Assembly (NCBI GenBank): GCA_963742865.1
Contig: CAVUNW010000010.1
Coordinates: 5,310 to 69,309 of the forward strand
DNA: 64,000 nucleotides
From: Bog-532 sp963742865
GTDB taxonomy: Bacteria; Actinomycetota; Actinomycetes; Streptosporangiales; Streptosporangiaceae
Reading direction: 5' to 3'
Below are positions 44,105 to 52,670 of this stretch, piece after piece. The translations under genes were made by a program, and so were the position numbers. How positions within the stretch are numbered: position 1 is the stretch's first letter; the number at the start of each line of letters is the position of its first letter. The notes under the pieces are model-generated. The model saw only the letters and a list, made by a program, of their open reading frames with translations. It ran no database searches and had not been told where the DNA came from.

Positions 44105-45859
44105 TCAGACGCCGGTGGTCGAGCGCGGGTAGGCGATCTCCGCGTCGGTGACCACGTTGACCAGGTACGGGACGCCTGCGGCGAACGCCCGCCGCAGCGC
44201 CGGCCGATCTGGCCGGGCTCGGTCACCAGCTCACCGGCGCCGCCGAGGGCACGCACCACCTCGTCGTAACGGCAGCCCGGCTGCAGGTCGGCGGCGACGT
44301 CGTAGCCGTACAGCGCGCGCATCGGATGCTTCTCCAGCCCCCAGGCGCCATTGTTGCCGCACACCATGACCACCGGCAGCCCGTGCCGGACCAGGGTGTC
44401 CGCGTCCATCAGCGAAAAGCCCGCCGCGCCGTCGCCGAGCAGCAGCACTACCTGAGCCGAGGGCCGGGCCAGCCGAGCCGCGATCGCGTACCCCAGGCCC
44501 GTGCCCAGGCAGCCGAACGGACCTGGATCTAGCCAGTGCCCCGGCTGCCGGGGTTCCACATACTTGCCGGCGAACGAGAACGAAGTCCCCGCCGTCGCCG
44601 ATCACCACCGCGTCGTCCGCCAGCTGCCGGGTCAGCTCGCCGTAGACGCGCATCGGGTGGATCGGCTGGGCGTCGCTGGCCAGCAGCCCGGCATCCGCGG
44701 CGATCGCGGCGCGCGTGATCTCCTGCAGCCGCGCCAGCCACTCGCGCCGCCGCGCCGCCGCCTGCCTGCCTGGCGCCTGCCTGCCTGGCGCCTGCCCGCC
44801 CGGGCCGGACGAGGCGGTGGACGAGGCGCCGGCCAGTTCCGCGGCCAGCCCGGTGAAGAACGCGGTGAGGTCGCCGGCGGCGGCCGCGGCCAGCGGGCAG
44901 TGCGAGGCCAGCTGGGCCGCCGAATCGGCCACGTGCACGACCCGGGCGGCGTGCTCGCCCTGGCCGAACTGGCCATAGCCGAGCCGGAAGTCCAGCGGCG
45001 CGCCGGCCACCAGGACCAGGTCCGCCTCGCGGAAGGCGGCCGACCGGGCCCGGGTGACCAGCAGCGGGTGGCCGGCCGGGAGGATGCCGCGGCCCTGGCC
45101 GTTGGCGATGACCGGTATCCCGAGTTGCTCCGCGGCGTCCCGCGCGGCGGCCTCCGCGCCGTCCATCCAGACGTCCGACCCGAGCACCAGGACCGGCCGC
45201 TCGGCCCCGGCCAGCAGCCCGGCGATCTGGCTGACCGCCGCGGCATCCGGGGCGGCCGCACGGGCCGGGACGCCGCCGGGCGCGAGCGGTGCCGCCTCGG
45301 CCTTGCCGTACAGCGCCTCCAGCGACACATCCAGGAACACCGGCCCGCGGTGCGGCGTGGCCGCCAGCCGGAACGCCTCGCCCACCGAGGCGGCCACCTG
45401 CGCCGTCGCGTGCTCGGTCCAGGCCCGTTTGGTCACCGGGGCCAGCAGCGGCGGGTGGTCGATCTCCTGCAGGCTGCCCGCGCCCCAGCGATAGTCGGGG
45501 GCGCGGCCGCCCAGCACGACCACGGGGGCGCCGTTGAAATGCGCCGTCACGATCGCGCTGACGCTATTGGTCACGCCGGGCCCGGCGGTGACGACGGCCA
45601 GGCCCGGGACGCGCGTCAGCCGGGCCGTCGCCTCCGCCGCGAACACCGCGGTCTGCTCGTGCCGGACGTCGATCAGCCGCACCGGGGGATCGGCGCGGGT
45701 GGCCGCGTCGTACAGCGGGAACACGTGTCCGCCGGACAGCGTGAACATCATCCTCACGCCGTGCCGGCGGGCCGCGTCCAGCGCCAGCACCCCGCCGTGC
45801 CCGGACACACGGCCAGGAGCATTTTCCGGCGGCGGCCCGCCCGTTACCTCATCGCCCAC
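44105..45859 (-). pseudogene. Acetolactate synthase-like TPP-dependent enzyme, two frameshifts
   Basis: From ATG 45859. The N-terminal TPP-enzyme domain has FTLSGGHVFPLYDAATR, the catalytic Glu in VRHEQTAVFAAEATARLTR and GPGVTNSVSAIVTAHFNGAP; the middle domain has RPVLVLGSDVWMDGAEAA. Near 44560-44580 coding shifts to a second frame with the TPP motif LLLGDGAAGFSLMDADTL ... VVMVCGNNGAWGL, and near 44205 to a third ending TDAEIAYPRSTTGV. Joined, about 584 residues. It is the third gene of an operon with the MctP symporter, so pyruvate or another 2-oxoacid taken up may be its substrate (inference). A 15-base tandem repeat at 44761-44805 encodes QAPGR units. Confidence 0.8.
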
Positions 45860-45879
45860 GGGGCGATGTTACCAATGAG

Positions 45880-47553
45880 TTAACTGATGGGCGGAGGCTC
45901 GTGTCCCGCTCCGGTCCCCGCCCCGGCCGCCGCGGTCTCCGGCACGACCCCGGCCGGGACGGTCACCGGGTCGGCGGTGTACTGATGCGGCAGTGTCTCG
46001 TCCGCCCCGGCCGGGAGCCGCACCGCGCGGAACACCAGGGTGGCGATGACCGCGACCGCCACATTCAGCACGAACGCCGTGATCGCGATGTAGATGACGT
46101 GCCCGAACACCGGGGCCGTCGACGCGCCGAAATGTGAATTCGGCACGCCGGGGGTCGGCGCCCGCCAGGCCTGGATCGTCCCGTACACCATCGCCGTGGC
46201 CCAGCCGAGCACCAGCGCCCACCGGTGGAACCAGCGGGTGTACAGGCCGGCCACGATCGCCGGGAACGTCTGCAGGACCCAGATGCCGCCGAGCAGTTGC
46301 AGGTTGATCGAGAACGTCTTGGGCAGGGCCAGCACGAAGACCAGGGCCCCGGCCTTGACGATGAGTGAGACGAACTGCGCGACCCTGGTCTGCTCGGCCG
46401 GGCTGGCGTTCGGCCGGAAGAACTCCATATAGATGTTGCGGGTGAAGAGGTTGGCCGAGGCGATCGACATGATGGCCGCCGGCACCAGGGCGCCGATGAC
46501 GATGGCCGAGAAGCCGAGACCGGCGAACCAGCTCGGGAACATGTTCTGGAACAGCAGCGGGACGGACAGCTGGGCGTTGCCGCCATGCGCCTTGACCCCG
46601 GCGTTGACGGCCGGGGTGGCCAGGGCCATGTAACCGAACAGCGCGATGAGGCCCAGCACGATCGAGTAGAGCGGCAGGAAGGCCATGTTCCGGCGGATCA
46701 CGTCGCGCCGTTTGGCCGCGAACACGCCGGTGATCGCGTGCGGGTACATGAACAGCGCCAGCGCCGAGCCGAGCGCGAGCGTGGCGAAGGCCCATTCGCT
46801 GGCCGGGGTCGGGATAAGCGACCCGAACGGCTTGTGGGTCTTGGGATTGGTGGTGGCCAGGTGTGCGCCGGCCGTGTTGAAGATGTGCCCCCAGCCGCCC
46901 AGCCGCGTCGGGATGTACAGGATGGCCACGATGACCATCACGTAGACCAGCGTGTCCTTGATGAACGCGATCAGCGCGGGGGCACGCAGCCCGGAGACGT
47001 AGGTGTAGGCGGCCAGGATGACGAAGGCGATCAGCAGCGGCAGGTCCCTGATGAAGCCGTTGGAGGAGGTCCCGCCGACGCCGAGGACGATCAGCACGGC
47101 CTGGATGCCGACGAGCTGCAGCGCGATGTACGGCATGGTGGCGAGGATTCCGGTCCCGGCGACGGCGAGCGCCAGGCCCCGTGAGCCGTACCGGCCCCGG
47201 ACGAAGTCGGCCGGCGTGATGTAACCGTGCACGCGGGCGATCGACCACAGCCGCGGGGCGAACACCAGCACGATCGGGAAGACCATGATCGTGTAGGAGA
47301 GCGCGTAGAACCCGGCCGCGCCGGTGCCGTAGACGAGCGCCGGGACGGCGATGAAGGTGTACGCGGTGTACAGATCGCCACCGAGCAGGAACCAGGTGAC
47401 GAAGGTGCCGAAGCCACGTCCGCCGAGGCCCCACTCGTCGAGGTGGAGAATGCTCTCCGCCCGCCGCCACCGGGACGCGCCGAAACCGGCCACCGCGACC
47501 ACGGCGAACAGGACGATGACGATGGTGAACGAGACCGCGTTGATGTGGGTCAC
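45880..47553 (-). CDS. mctP: MctP-type sodium:solute (monocarboxylate) symporter
   Basis: 557 residues, 13 or so membrane helices of the SSS family: LDEWGLGGRGFGTFVTWFLL, SYTIMVFPIVLVFAPRLWSI, GYITPADFVRGRYGSRGLAL, then GLGFSAIVIGALVPAAIMSI with SANLFTRNIYMEFF. It has the DUF3311 small partner directly upstream (four-base overlap, 47550-47553), the hallmark of MctP, the pyruvate/lactate/acetate permease known from Rhizobium. A TPP-dependent enzyme gene follows 20 bases downstream. Inner-membrane location; likely Na+ or H+ coupled uptake of short monocarboxylates. Confidence 0.88.
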   Translation of the reverse strand: MTHINAVSFTIVIVLFAVVAVAGFGASRWRRAESILHLDEWGLGGRGFGTFVTWFLLGGDLYTAYTFIAVPALVYGTGAAGFYALSYTIMVFPIVLVFAPRLWSIARVHGYITPADFVRGRYGSRGLALAVAGTGILATMPYIALQLVGIQAVLIVLGVGGTSSNGFIRDLPLLIAFVILAAYTYVSGLRAPALIAFIKDTLVYVMVIVAILYIPTRLGGWGHIFNTAGAHLATTNPKTHKPFGSLIPTPASEWAFATLALGSALALFMYPHAITGVFAAKRRDVIRRNMAFLPLYSIVLGLIALFGYMALATPAVNAGVKAHGGNAQLSVPLLFQNMFPSWFAGLGFSAIVIGALVPAAIMSIASANLFTRNIYMEFFRPNASPAEQTRVAQFVSLIVKAGALVFVLALPKTFSINLQLLGGIWVLQTFPAIVAGLYTRWFHRWALVLGWATAMVYGTIQAWRAPTPGVPNSHFGASTAPVFGHVIYIAITAFVLNVAVAVIATLVFRAVRLPAGADETLPHQYTADPVTVPAGVVPETAAAGAGTGAGHEPPPIS

Positions 47554-47828
47554 TTCGCCTCCTGGCCGTCACGGGCGGGGATGCCGTCCTCCTGGCCGCC
47601 GGCGCTGGCCGGCGTGGACCTCATCAGCAGGTAGGCGAGGTAGCACAGGACCATCACGACCGGCATCCAGAAGAGCTGGTACCAGTAGAAGAATGGGAAG
47701 TCGCCGAGCTTGGGAGCACTGCGGGCGTAGAAGGGGACCCAGAAGGCCCCGAATACCCCGACGAGCAGCAGGACGGCCGCGACCGCCATGCTGAGCGGGT
47801 TCCGCGCCCTCCGTTGTGGCTGGACCAT
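47550..47828 (-). CDS. DUF3311 small membrane protein (symporter partner)
   Basis: 92 residues from ATG 47828; an in-frame ATG 12 bases earlier is possible. Two membrane helices: PLSMAVAAVLLLVGVFGAFW and FFYWYQLFWMPVVMVLCYLA, the DUF3311 pattern with FFYWYQLFW. These proteins occur with SSS symporters, as YhdT does with the pantothenate permease, and are probably an accessory subunit. Its stop overlaps the symporter start. First gene of the three-gene operon. Confidence 0.87.
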   Translation of the reverse strand: MVQPQRRARNPLSMAVAAVLLLVGVFGAFWVPFYARSAPKLGDFPFFYWYQLFWMPVVMVLCYLAYLLMRSTPASAGGQEDGIPARDGQEAK

Positions 47829-48088
47829 GTTCCCTCTCATCGTGCGAGCCGGGCGGCCGGCTACCGCCCGGCGGCCACGATGAGCCGCGATCCCCCCCAG
47901 TGGCGATGGACCGGCTGCTGTGCGGGTGTGACTCATGGCACACTGGTTACTACGATGTTGCATCGTGAGGGCCGGCACGGCAAGACCTGATCGGTTGTCG
48001 TCCGCAATCGGTTGCCGCCGCACGGATCCGGACTAATGAGGACAGATCTAGGCGGCCGCTGATCGCCGGCCGCCGGGGCCCGGTCGGC
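47829..48088. promoter_or_regulatory. Promoter region of the DUF3311-mctP operon with small symmetric elements
   Basis: 260 bases between bioD and the DUF3311 gene, both leftward. It contains the imperfectly spaced palindrome ACGATG-TTG-CATCGT (47952-47966), about 125 bases before the DUF3311 start, and a direct repeat ATCGGTTG at about 47989 and 48006. Either could be an operator for a local regulator. No gene is seen. Confidence 0.35.
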
Positions 48089-48790
48089 TCAGCCCGGATC
48101 CGGACCGCTGAACGTGCCGCCCAGGGCGGGCGACAGCCCCCACCGCGCGAGACCCAGGAAGGTGGCGCGGTCCGCCTGTCCGGCGCCCGCGGGCAGCATC
48201 CCGGCCAGCGGCTGCCTGGCCACGGTTTCCAGGTCGCGCAGGTTGCACCGTTCGGCCAGGCCCGGCTGGGCGGGCCAGCTGCCGATCACGACTCCCGCGC
48301 ACGCCAGCTTGCGCGCGGCCAGTGCCTCCAGGGTGAGCGCCGTGTGGTTGAGGGTGCCCAGTCCCGCCCCGGCCACGACGAGCACCGGGGCGGCCAGCAT
48401 GGCGGCCAGGTCGGCGACCGTCGACCCGGCCGGGTCGTACCGGACCAGCAGGCCGCCGGCGCCCTCGACGATGACCTGCGCCCGGTCCTCGGCCAGCGCC
48501 GCGATGTAGCTCGCCGCCGCCCGCAGGTCCAGCGCGGGACGGCCGGCCACCCGTGCGGCCGCTTCGGGGGAGAGCGGATCCGGGTACCGCGCGAGCTCAT
48601 GCCGGTCGGTGACACCCGCCAGGGCGGCCACGGCACCGAGGTCACCCGGCGTCCCGGGCGGCTCGCCGGTCTGGGCCGGCTTGACCACGGCCACACGTTC
48701 ACCGCGGGCCCGGGCCAGCGCCGCGAGCGCCGCCGTAGTGACGGTCTTGCCGACGCCAGTGCCCGTTCCGCTGACGACGATCAGGCCCAA
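48089..48790 (-). CDS. bioD: ATP-dependent dethiobiotin synthetase
   Basis: 233 residues. P-loop IVVSGTGTGVGKTVTTAALA near the start; substrate-binding VAVVKPAQTGEPPG; VIVEGAGGLLVRYD with the conserved Glu-Gly-Ala-Gly-Gly; VVAGAGLGTLNHTALTLEAL. The enzyme closes the ureido ring of 7,8-diaminopelargonate with CO2 and ATP, the next-to-last step of biotin synthesis. Its start lies 10 bases inside the 3' end of the DasR-like regulator gene. bioF is two genes upstream; bioA and bioB are not in the window. Confidence 0.93.
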   Translation of the reverse strand: MGLIVVSGTGTGVGKTVTTAALAALARARGERVAVVKPAQTGEPPGTPGDLGAVAALAGVTDRHELARYPDPLSPEAAARVAGRPALDLRAAASYIAALAEDRAQVIVEGAGGLLVRYDPAGSTVADLAAMLAAPVLVVAGAGLGTLNHTALTLEALAARKLACAGVVIGSWPAQPGLAERCNLRDLETVARQPLAGMLPAGAGQADRATFLGLARWGLSPALGGTFSGPDPG

Positions 48791-49638
48791 TCGGCTAACC
48801 GCCGCAGCCGGGTGACGAACTTGTACCGGTCACCCCGGTACCAGGACTGCGCCCACTCGACCGGTTCGCCGGTCACGTCCACCGCGTGCCGGGACAGCAG
48901 CAGCAGCGGCATGCCCACGTCGACGGCCAGCAGGTCGGCGTTGTGCGGATCGGCCAGCACGGTCTCGATCGTCTCCTCGGCCTCGGTCAGCCGGACGCCG
49001 TAGGCCGAGGCGAGCGTCTCGTACAGCGAGCTGTGCCGCTTCAGCTGCTTGCGCAGCCCCGGGAAGCGGCGTGCGGGCAGGTGCGAGGTGTCCACGGACA
49101 TCGGCTCCCTGTCCGCCAGCCGGAGCCGGTGGATGCGCAGGGCCCGGCCACCGGGCCGGATGCCGAGCAGCAGGGCCAGGTCCTCATCGGCGGCGATGTA
49201 GCCGATCTCGAGGATTCGCGTCTGCGGGTGCAGGCCGTGCGCCCGCATGCCCTCGGTATAGCTGGCCAGCTCCAGCGACTGCGCCACCTTGGGTTTGGCC
49301 ACGAACGTGCCCTTGCCCTGCCGCCGCAGCAGGCGCCCCTCGACCACCAGCTCCGCCAGGGCCTGCCGGACCGTGGTCCGCGACGTGCCGTAGTCGCGGG
49401 CGAGCTCGCGTTCCGGCGGGACCGGGCTGCCCGGCGTCATCGTGACGATGAGCTCCAGCAGCTGCCGCTTGACCGTGTAGTACTTGGGGAGCCGCAGCAG
49501 CGGGCCGGCCGGCGCGTCCCCGGGCACGTTCTCACTCGCGGACGCCGCGACCGGTGCTCCCGTCCTGGCCTGCCGGACGCCGGGCACGCTGCTCTTTTCC
49601 GGCGGATCCGGGGATACAGGGACGGGGGAGACGGTCAT
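48781..49638 (-). CDS. dasR: DasR-like GntR/HutC-family regulator
   Basis: 285 residues; the first 45 are a variable tail. The winged helix follows: RLPKYYTVKRQLLELIV, PGSPVPPERELARDYGTSR and TTVRQALAELVVEGRLLRRQ, then GKGTFVAKPKVAQSLELASY. The UTRA effector domain has MSVDTSHLPARRFPGL, EAEETIETVLADPHNADLL and RGDRYKFVTRL. These segments closely follow Streptomyces DasR, the GlcNAc/glucosamine-6-phosphate sensing repressor. Unusually, it sits between bioF and bioD (18-base gap, 10-base overlap). A DasR paralogue recruited to biotin control is the alternative. No dre palindrome was noticed nearby. Confidence 0.75.
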   Translation of the reverse strand: MTVSPVPVSPDPPEKSSVPGVRQARTGAPVAASASENVPGDAPAGPLLRLPKYYTVKRQLLELIVTMTPGSPVPPERELARDYGTSRTTVRQALAELVVEGRLLRRQGKGTFVAKPKVAQSLELASYTEGMRAHGLHPQTRILEIGYIAADEDLALLLGIRPGGRALRIHRLRLADREPMSVDTSHLPARRFPGLRKQLKRHSSLYETLASAYGVRLTEAEETIETVLADPHNADLLAVDVGMPLLLLSRHAVDVTGEPVEWAQSWYRGDRYKFVTRLRRLADWA

Positions 49639-49656
49639 GGGCCACTTCCTTCCCGC

Positions 49657-50892
49657 TCAAGCGGTTATCCGGACATGATCTCTCACCGCACCCAGTGCGC
49701 GGAATGCTGTATCGAGGTCAACTTCTGTGAGGTTCGCCCGGGCCGTCAGCCGGAGGCACGCCTGACCGGGTGGCACCGAGGGCGGCCGGAAGCACCCGGC
49801 GCGGACGCCATGACGGGCGCAGATCCGCCGCGCCTCCAGGGCCGCGGCCGCCTCCCCGATCGTGATCCGGACGACCGCGGCGGCGGGGGCCGGGACCTCG
49901 AAACCCAGCCCGGCGGCCATCGCGGCCAGGCGCTGAGCGCTGGCCTGGGCGCGCCGCCCGAGGCTGGGGTCGCCGCGCACGATGGTCAGCGCCGCGAGCG
50001 CCGCGGCCACGCTCGGCGGGGCCAGCCCCGTGTCGAAAATGAACGCGCGCGCCACGTCGACGAGAGTGCCGATGACCTCGGCGGCCCCGAGCACCGCGCC
50101 GCCCTGGCCCGCCAGTGACTTCGACAGCGTGACCGTCCGGATCACCCGGGGATCGCCGGCGATGCCGGCCGCGGCGGCCACGCCGCGGCCACCGGGCCCG
50201 AGCACGCCGAGGGCGTGCGCCTCGTCCAGCACGAGCAGGGCCCCGTGGGCGCCCGCGATGCGATGCAGTTCGGTCACGGGCGCCTGGTCGCCGGTGACGG
50301 AGAATACGGTGTCGCTGACCACGATGGCCGCGGCCTCGGTGCGCCCGGCGAGCGCCCGCTCCACCGCGGCCGTGTCGGCGTGCGGGGTGACCACGGTCCG
50401 CGCGCGGGCCAGGCGGCAGGCGTCGATCAGCGACGCGTGGTTCGCGGCGTCGGAGACGACCAGGACCTGCCCGCCTCCGTGCCCGCGGGCCTGGCCCAGT
50501 ACCTGGCCGAGGGCGGTGATCACGGCGAGGTTGGCCAGGTATCCGGAGGAGAAGACCAGCGCGCCGGCGGCGCCGGTGAACTCCGCGAGATTTCGTTCGA
50601 GCTGGTTATGCAGTTCGGTGGTCCCGGTGACCAGCCGGGATCCGGTGGATCCGGTGCCCCAGGCGCGGGCGGAAGCGGCCGCCGCCGCGGCCAGCCGTTC
50701 GTCTCCGCACAGCCCCAGGTAGTCGTTGGAGGCCAGGTCGACGATCCCGCCGGGGCCGGGCCCGCGGGCGTGCAGCCGCCGTCCCAGCCCCGCCGCCCGC
50801 CGGGCCACGGCGGCCGCCCGGAGGACCGCCAGGGGATCGTGACCGGGCGATGGCGGCCCGGTCAGTGGCTGCGTTGCTGGTGACGGGTGCAT
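49657..50892 (-). CDS. bioF: 8-amino-7-oxononanoate synthase
   Basis: 411 residues. PLP-dependent alpha-oxoamine synthase: IVDLASNDYLGLCGDERLA, GTGSTGSRLVTGTTELHNQL, ALVFSSGYLANLAV, the Asp of LLVLDEAHALGVLGPGG and the PLP Lys in TVTLSKSLAGQGGAVLG. It condenses pimeloyl-ACP/CoA with L-alanine, the first committed step of biotin synthesis. The promoter-proximal gene of bioF-dasR-bioD. It is divergent from pdtaS with 104 bases between starts. KBL or SPT-type activity is less likely given bioD. Confidence 0.9.
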   Translation of the reverse strand: MHPSPATQPLTGPPSPGHDPLAVLRAAAVARRAAGLGRRLHARGPGPGGIVDLASNDYLGLCGDERLAAAAAASARAWGTGSTGSRLVTGTTELHNQLERNLAEFTGAAGALVFSSGYLANLAVITALGQVLGQARGHGGGQVLVVSDAANHASLIDACRLARARTVVTPHADTAAVERALAGRTEAAAIVVSDTVFSVTGDQAPVTELHRIAGAHGALLVLDEAHALGVLGPGGRGVAAAAGIAGDPRVIRTVTLSKSLAGQGGAVLGAAEVIGTLVDVARAFIFDTGLAPPSVAAALAALTIVRGDPSLGRRAQASAQRLAAMAAGLGFEVPAPAAAVVRITIGEAAAALEARRICARHGVRAGCFRPPSVPPGQACLRLTARANLTEVDLDTAFRALGAVRDHVRITA

Positions 50893-50996
50893 AGGTCCTG
50901 AACGATTTCCCGAGCGCCCGGCCCGCGTCAAGGGGGACCAGGCGGGGATCGCTGGCACGGCGGGAACCAGTGGCCCGCGGGTGCGATGATGGATAT

Positions 50997-52589
50997 GTGC
51001 CCACGCTGACGGATCTGGCCCGCCGCCATACCAATCTGGCCAGTGCCGACCTGGAGTGCCTGCACGCGCTGGTGTCGGACTGGCAGCTCCTGGCCGATCT
51101 GTCGTTCGCCGACCTCATTCTCTGGGCGCCGCTGCGCGACGCCAGCGGCTGGATCGCGCTGGCCCAGATGCGCCCGACGACCGGGCCCACCTCGTTCCAG
51201 GACGACGTGGTGGGCACGAAGGCGGAGCCGGGGGACACGGCCCTGCTGGACACCGCGCGCGCCGAGCGCCGGATCTGGCGCGAGAGCGACCCCGACTGGA
51301 CCACCGGCGTGCCGGTCCGCGCCGAGACCATCCCGGTCACCCGCGCGGGCGAGGTGATCGCCGTGATCGAGCGGAACACCAACCTGAATTCCGCGCGCAC
51401 GCCGAGCCGCCTGGAGCTGACCTACCTCCAGGGCGCTGATGACCTGGCCCGGATGGTCGCCGAGGGAACGTTTCCCTTCGGCGGCGAGGAAGCCACGCTG
51501 GCCCGTTCGCCCCGCGTCGGTGACGGGCTGCTCCGCCTCGGCCGCGCCGGGCGGGTCACGTACGCCAGCCCCAACGCGCTGTCCGCCTTCCGCCGCCTCG
51601 GCCTGGCCACCGATTTGGTGGGAGCGGAGCTCGGGCCGGTGACCGCGAAGCTGTGCGCCTCGTGCGGCAGCCCGCTGGATGAGTCGCTGATGCTGGTGGC
51701 GTACGGCCGGGTCCCGCGGGACGCGGAGATCGAGGGCAACGGGTCGATCCTGCAGCTGCGCTCGATTCCGCTCATCGTGGGCGGCAGCCGGACCGGTGCG
51801 CTGATCCTGGTCCGGGACGTCACGGAGCTGCGGCGCCGGGAACGCGAGCTGATGACCAAGGACGCGACGATCCGCGAGATCCATCATCGCGTCAAGAACA
51901 ACCTGCAGACGGTGGCGGCCCTGCTGCGGCTGCAGGCGCGCCGTCTGCGCGGCCCGGAGGCGCGCGCGGCGCTCGAGGACGCAGTCCGCCGCGTCGGGTC
52001 CATCGCCATCGTGCACGAGACGCTGTCGCACGCGCCGGATGAGATCGTCGCCTTCGACGAGGTCGCGGACCGGGTCGTCATGATGGCGTCCGAGGTGGCC
52101 GGGACCGAGATCCGGGTGACCCCGAAGCTGACGGGCACCTTCGGCCCGCTGCCGGCCTACGTGGCGATGCCGCTGGCACTGGTGCTGACCGAACTGCTGC
52201 AGAACGCGCTGCAGCACGGTTTCGCCTACCCCGAGTCGGCCGCGGGGGAGGCGCAGCGCTCGGCGGGCAGTGTCCCGGCGGGCAGTGTCCCGGCGGGCAG
52301 TGTCCCGGCGGGCAGTGTCCCGGCAGGCAGTGTCCCGACGGGCACTGTCGAGGTCAGCGCGGTGCGCGGGCCGGACCGGCTGACGGTGGTGGTTGTGGAT
52401 GACGGCATGGGGCTGCCCGAGGATTTCGACCCCGAGTCCTCCAGCTCGCTGGGACTGCAGATCGTGCGGACCCTGGTCGTCGGCGAGCTGGGCGGCAAGC
52501 TGGAGATAACGCCCCGGGCCGACGGCGGCACCCAGGCCCTCGTCGACCTCCCCATCCAGGACGACGAGGCCCGCGTCCCGGATCATTAG
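50997..52589 (+). CDS. pdtaS: PdtaS-type sensor histidine kinase (HisKA_2)
   Basis: 530 residues from GTG 50997. An N-terminal GAF-type sensor (about 1-150: LADLSFADLILWAPLRD), a PAS-like domain (LGRAGRVTYASPNALSAFRR, a CxxC in KLCASCGSPLDESLML), then a HisKA_2 dimerisation box TIREIHHRVKNNLQTVAALL with the phospho-His near 295, and an HATPase with LVLTELLQNALQHGF and DDGMGLP. Orthologue of M. tuberculosis PdtaS (Rv3220c), soluble partner of the RNA-binding antiterminator PdtaR. whiB lies next to it, as whiB1 does there. A pentapeptide repeat interrupts the ATPase domain between N- and G-boxes. Confidence 0.9.
   Translation: MPTLTDLARRHTNLASADLECLHALVSDWQLLADLSFADLILWAPLRDASGWIALAQMRPTTGPTSFQDDVVGTKAEPGDTALLDTARAERRIWRESDPDWTTGVPVRAETIPVTRAGEVIAVIERNTNLNSARTPSRLELTYLQGADDLARMVAEGTFPFGGEEATLARSPRVGDGLLRLGRAGRVTYASPNALSAFRRLGLATDLVGAELGPVTAKLCASCGSPLDESLMLVAYGRVPRDAEIEGNGSILQLRSIPLIVGGSRTGALILVRDVTELRRRERELMTKDATIREIHHRVKNNLQTVAALLRLQARRLRGPEARAALEDAVRRVGSIAIVHETLSHAPDEIVAFDEVADRVVMMASEVAGTEIRVTPKLTGTFGPLPAYVAMPLALVLTELLQNALQHGFAYPESAAGEAQRSAGSVPAGSVPAGSVPAGSVPAGSVPTGTVEVSAVRGPDRLTVVVVDDGMGLPEDFDPESSSSLGLQIVRTLVVGELGGKLEITPRADGGTQALVDLPIQDDEARVPDH
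52263..52352 (+). repeat. 15-base tandem repeat inside pdtaS
   Basis: Unit GCGGGCAGTGTCCCG, four perfect copies (52263-52322), a fifth with one change (52323-52337) and a degenerate sixth. In frame it encodes repeated AGSVP, roughly residues 423-450, between the N-box and the DDGMGLP box, where the ATP lid loop lies. Being a multiple of three, copy-number changes keep the frame. Confidence 0.92.
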
Positions 52590-52670
52590 GCCCGGCCGTC
52601 GGGTACGGCGGGTACATACGGCGAGCTGGTGCTTCGAGCAGGTGCCGCGCCAGCTCAGCCGGAGGACAGC

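Noticed and set aside
44501..45883. Long rightward open frame opposite the TPP enzyme
   Set aside because: Composition is Arg/Gly/Gln-rich without motifs, and the opposite strand has clear TPP-enzyme signatures.
50893..50996. DasR-type dre site before bioF
   Set aside because: No sequence close to the known palindrome ACTGGTCTAGACCACT was seen in the bioF-pdtaS intergenic region.
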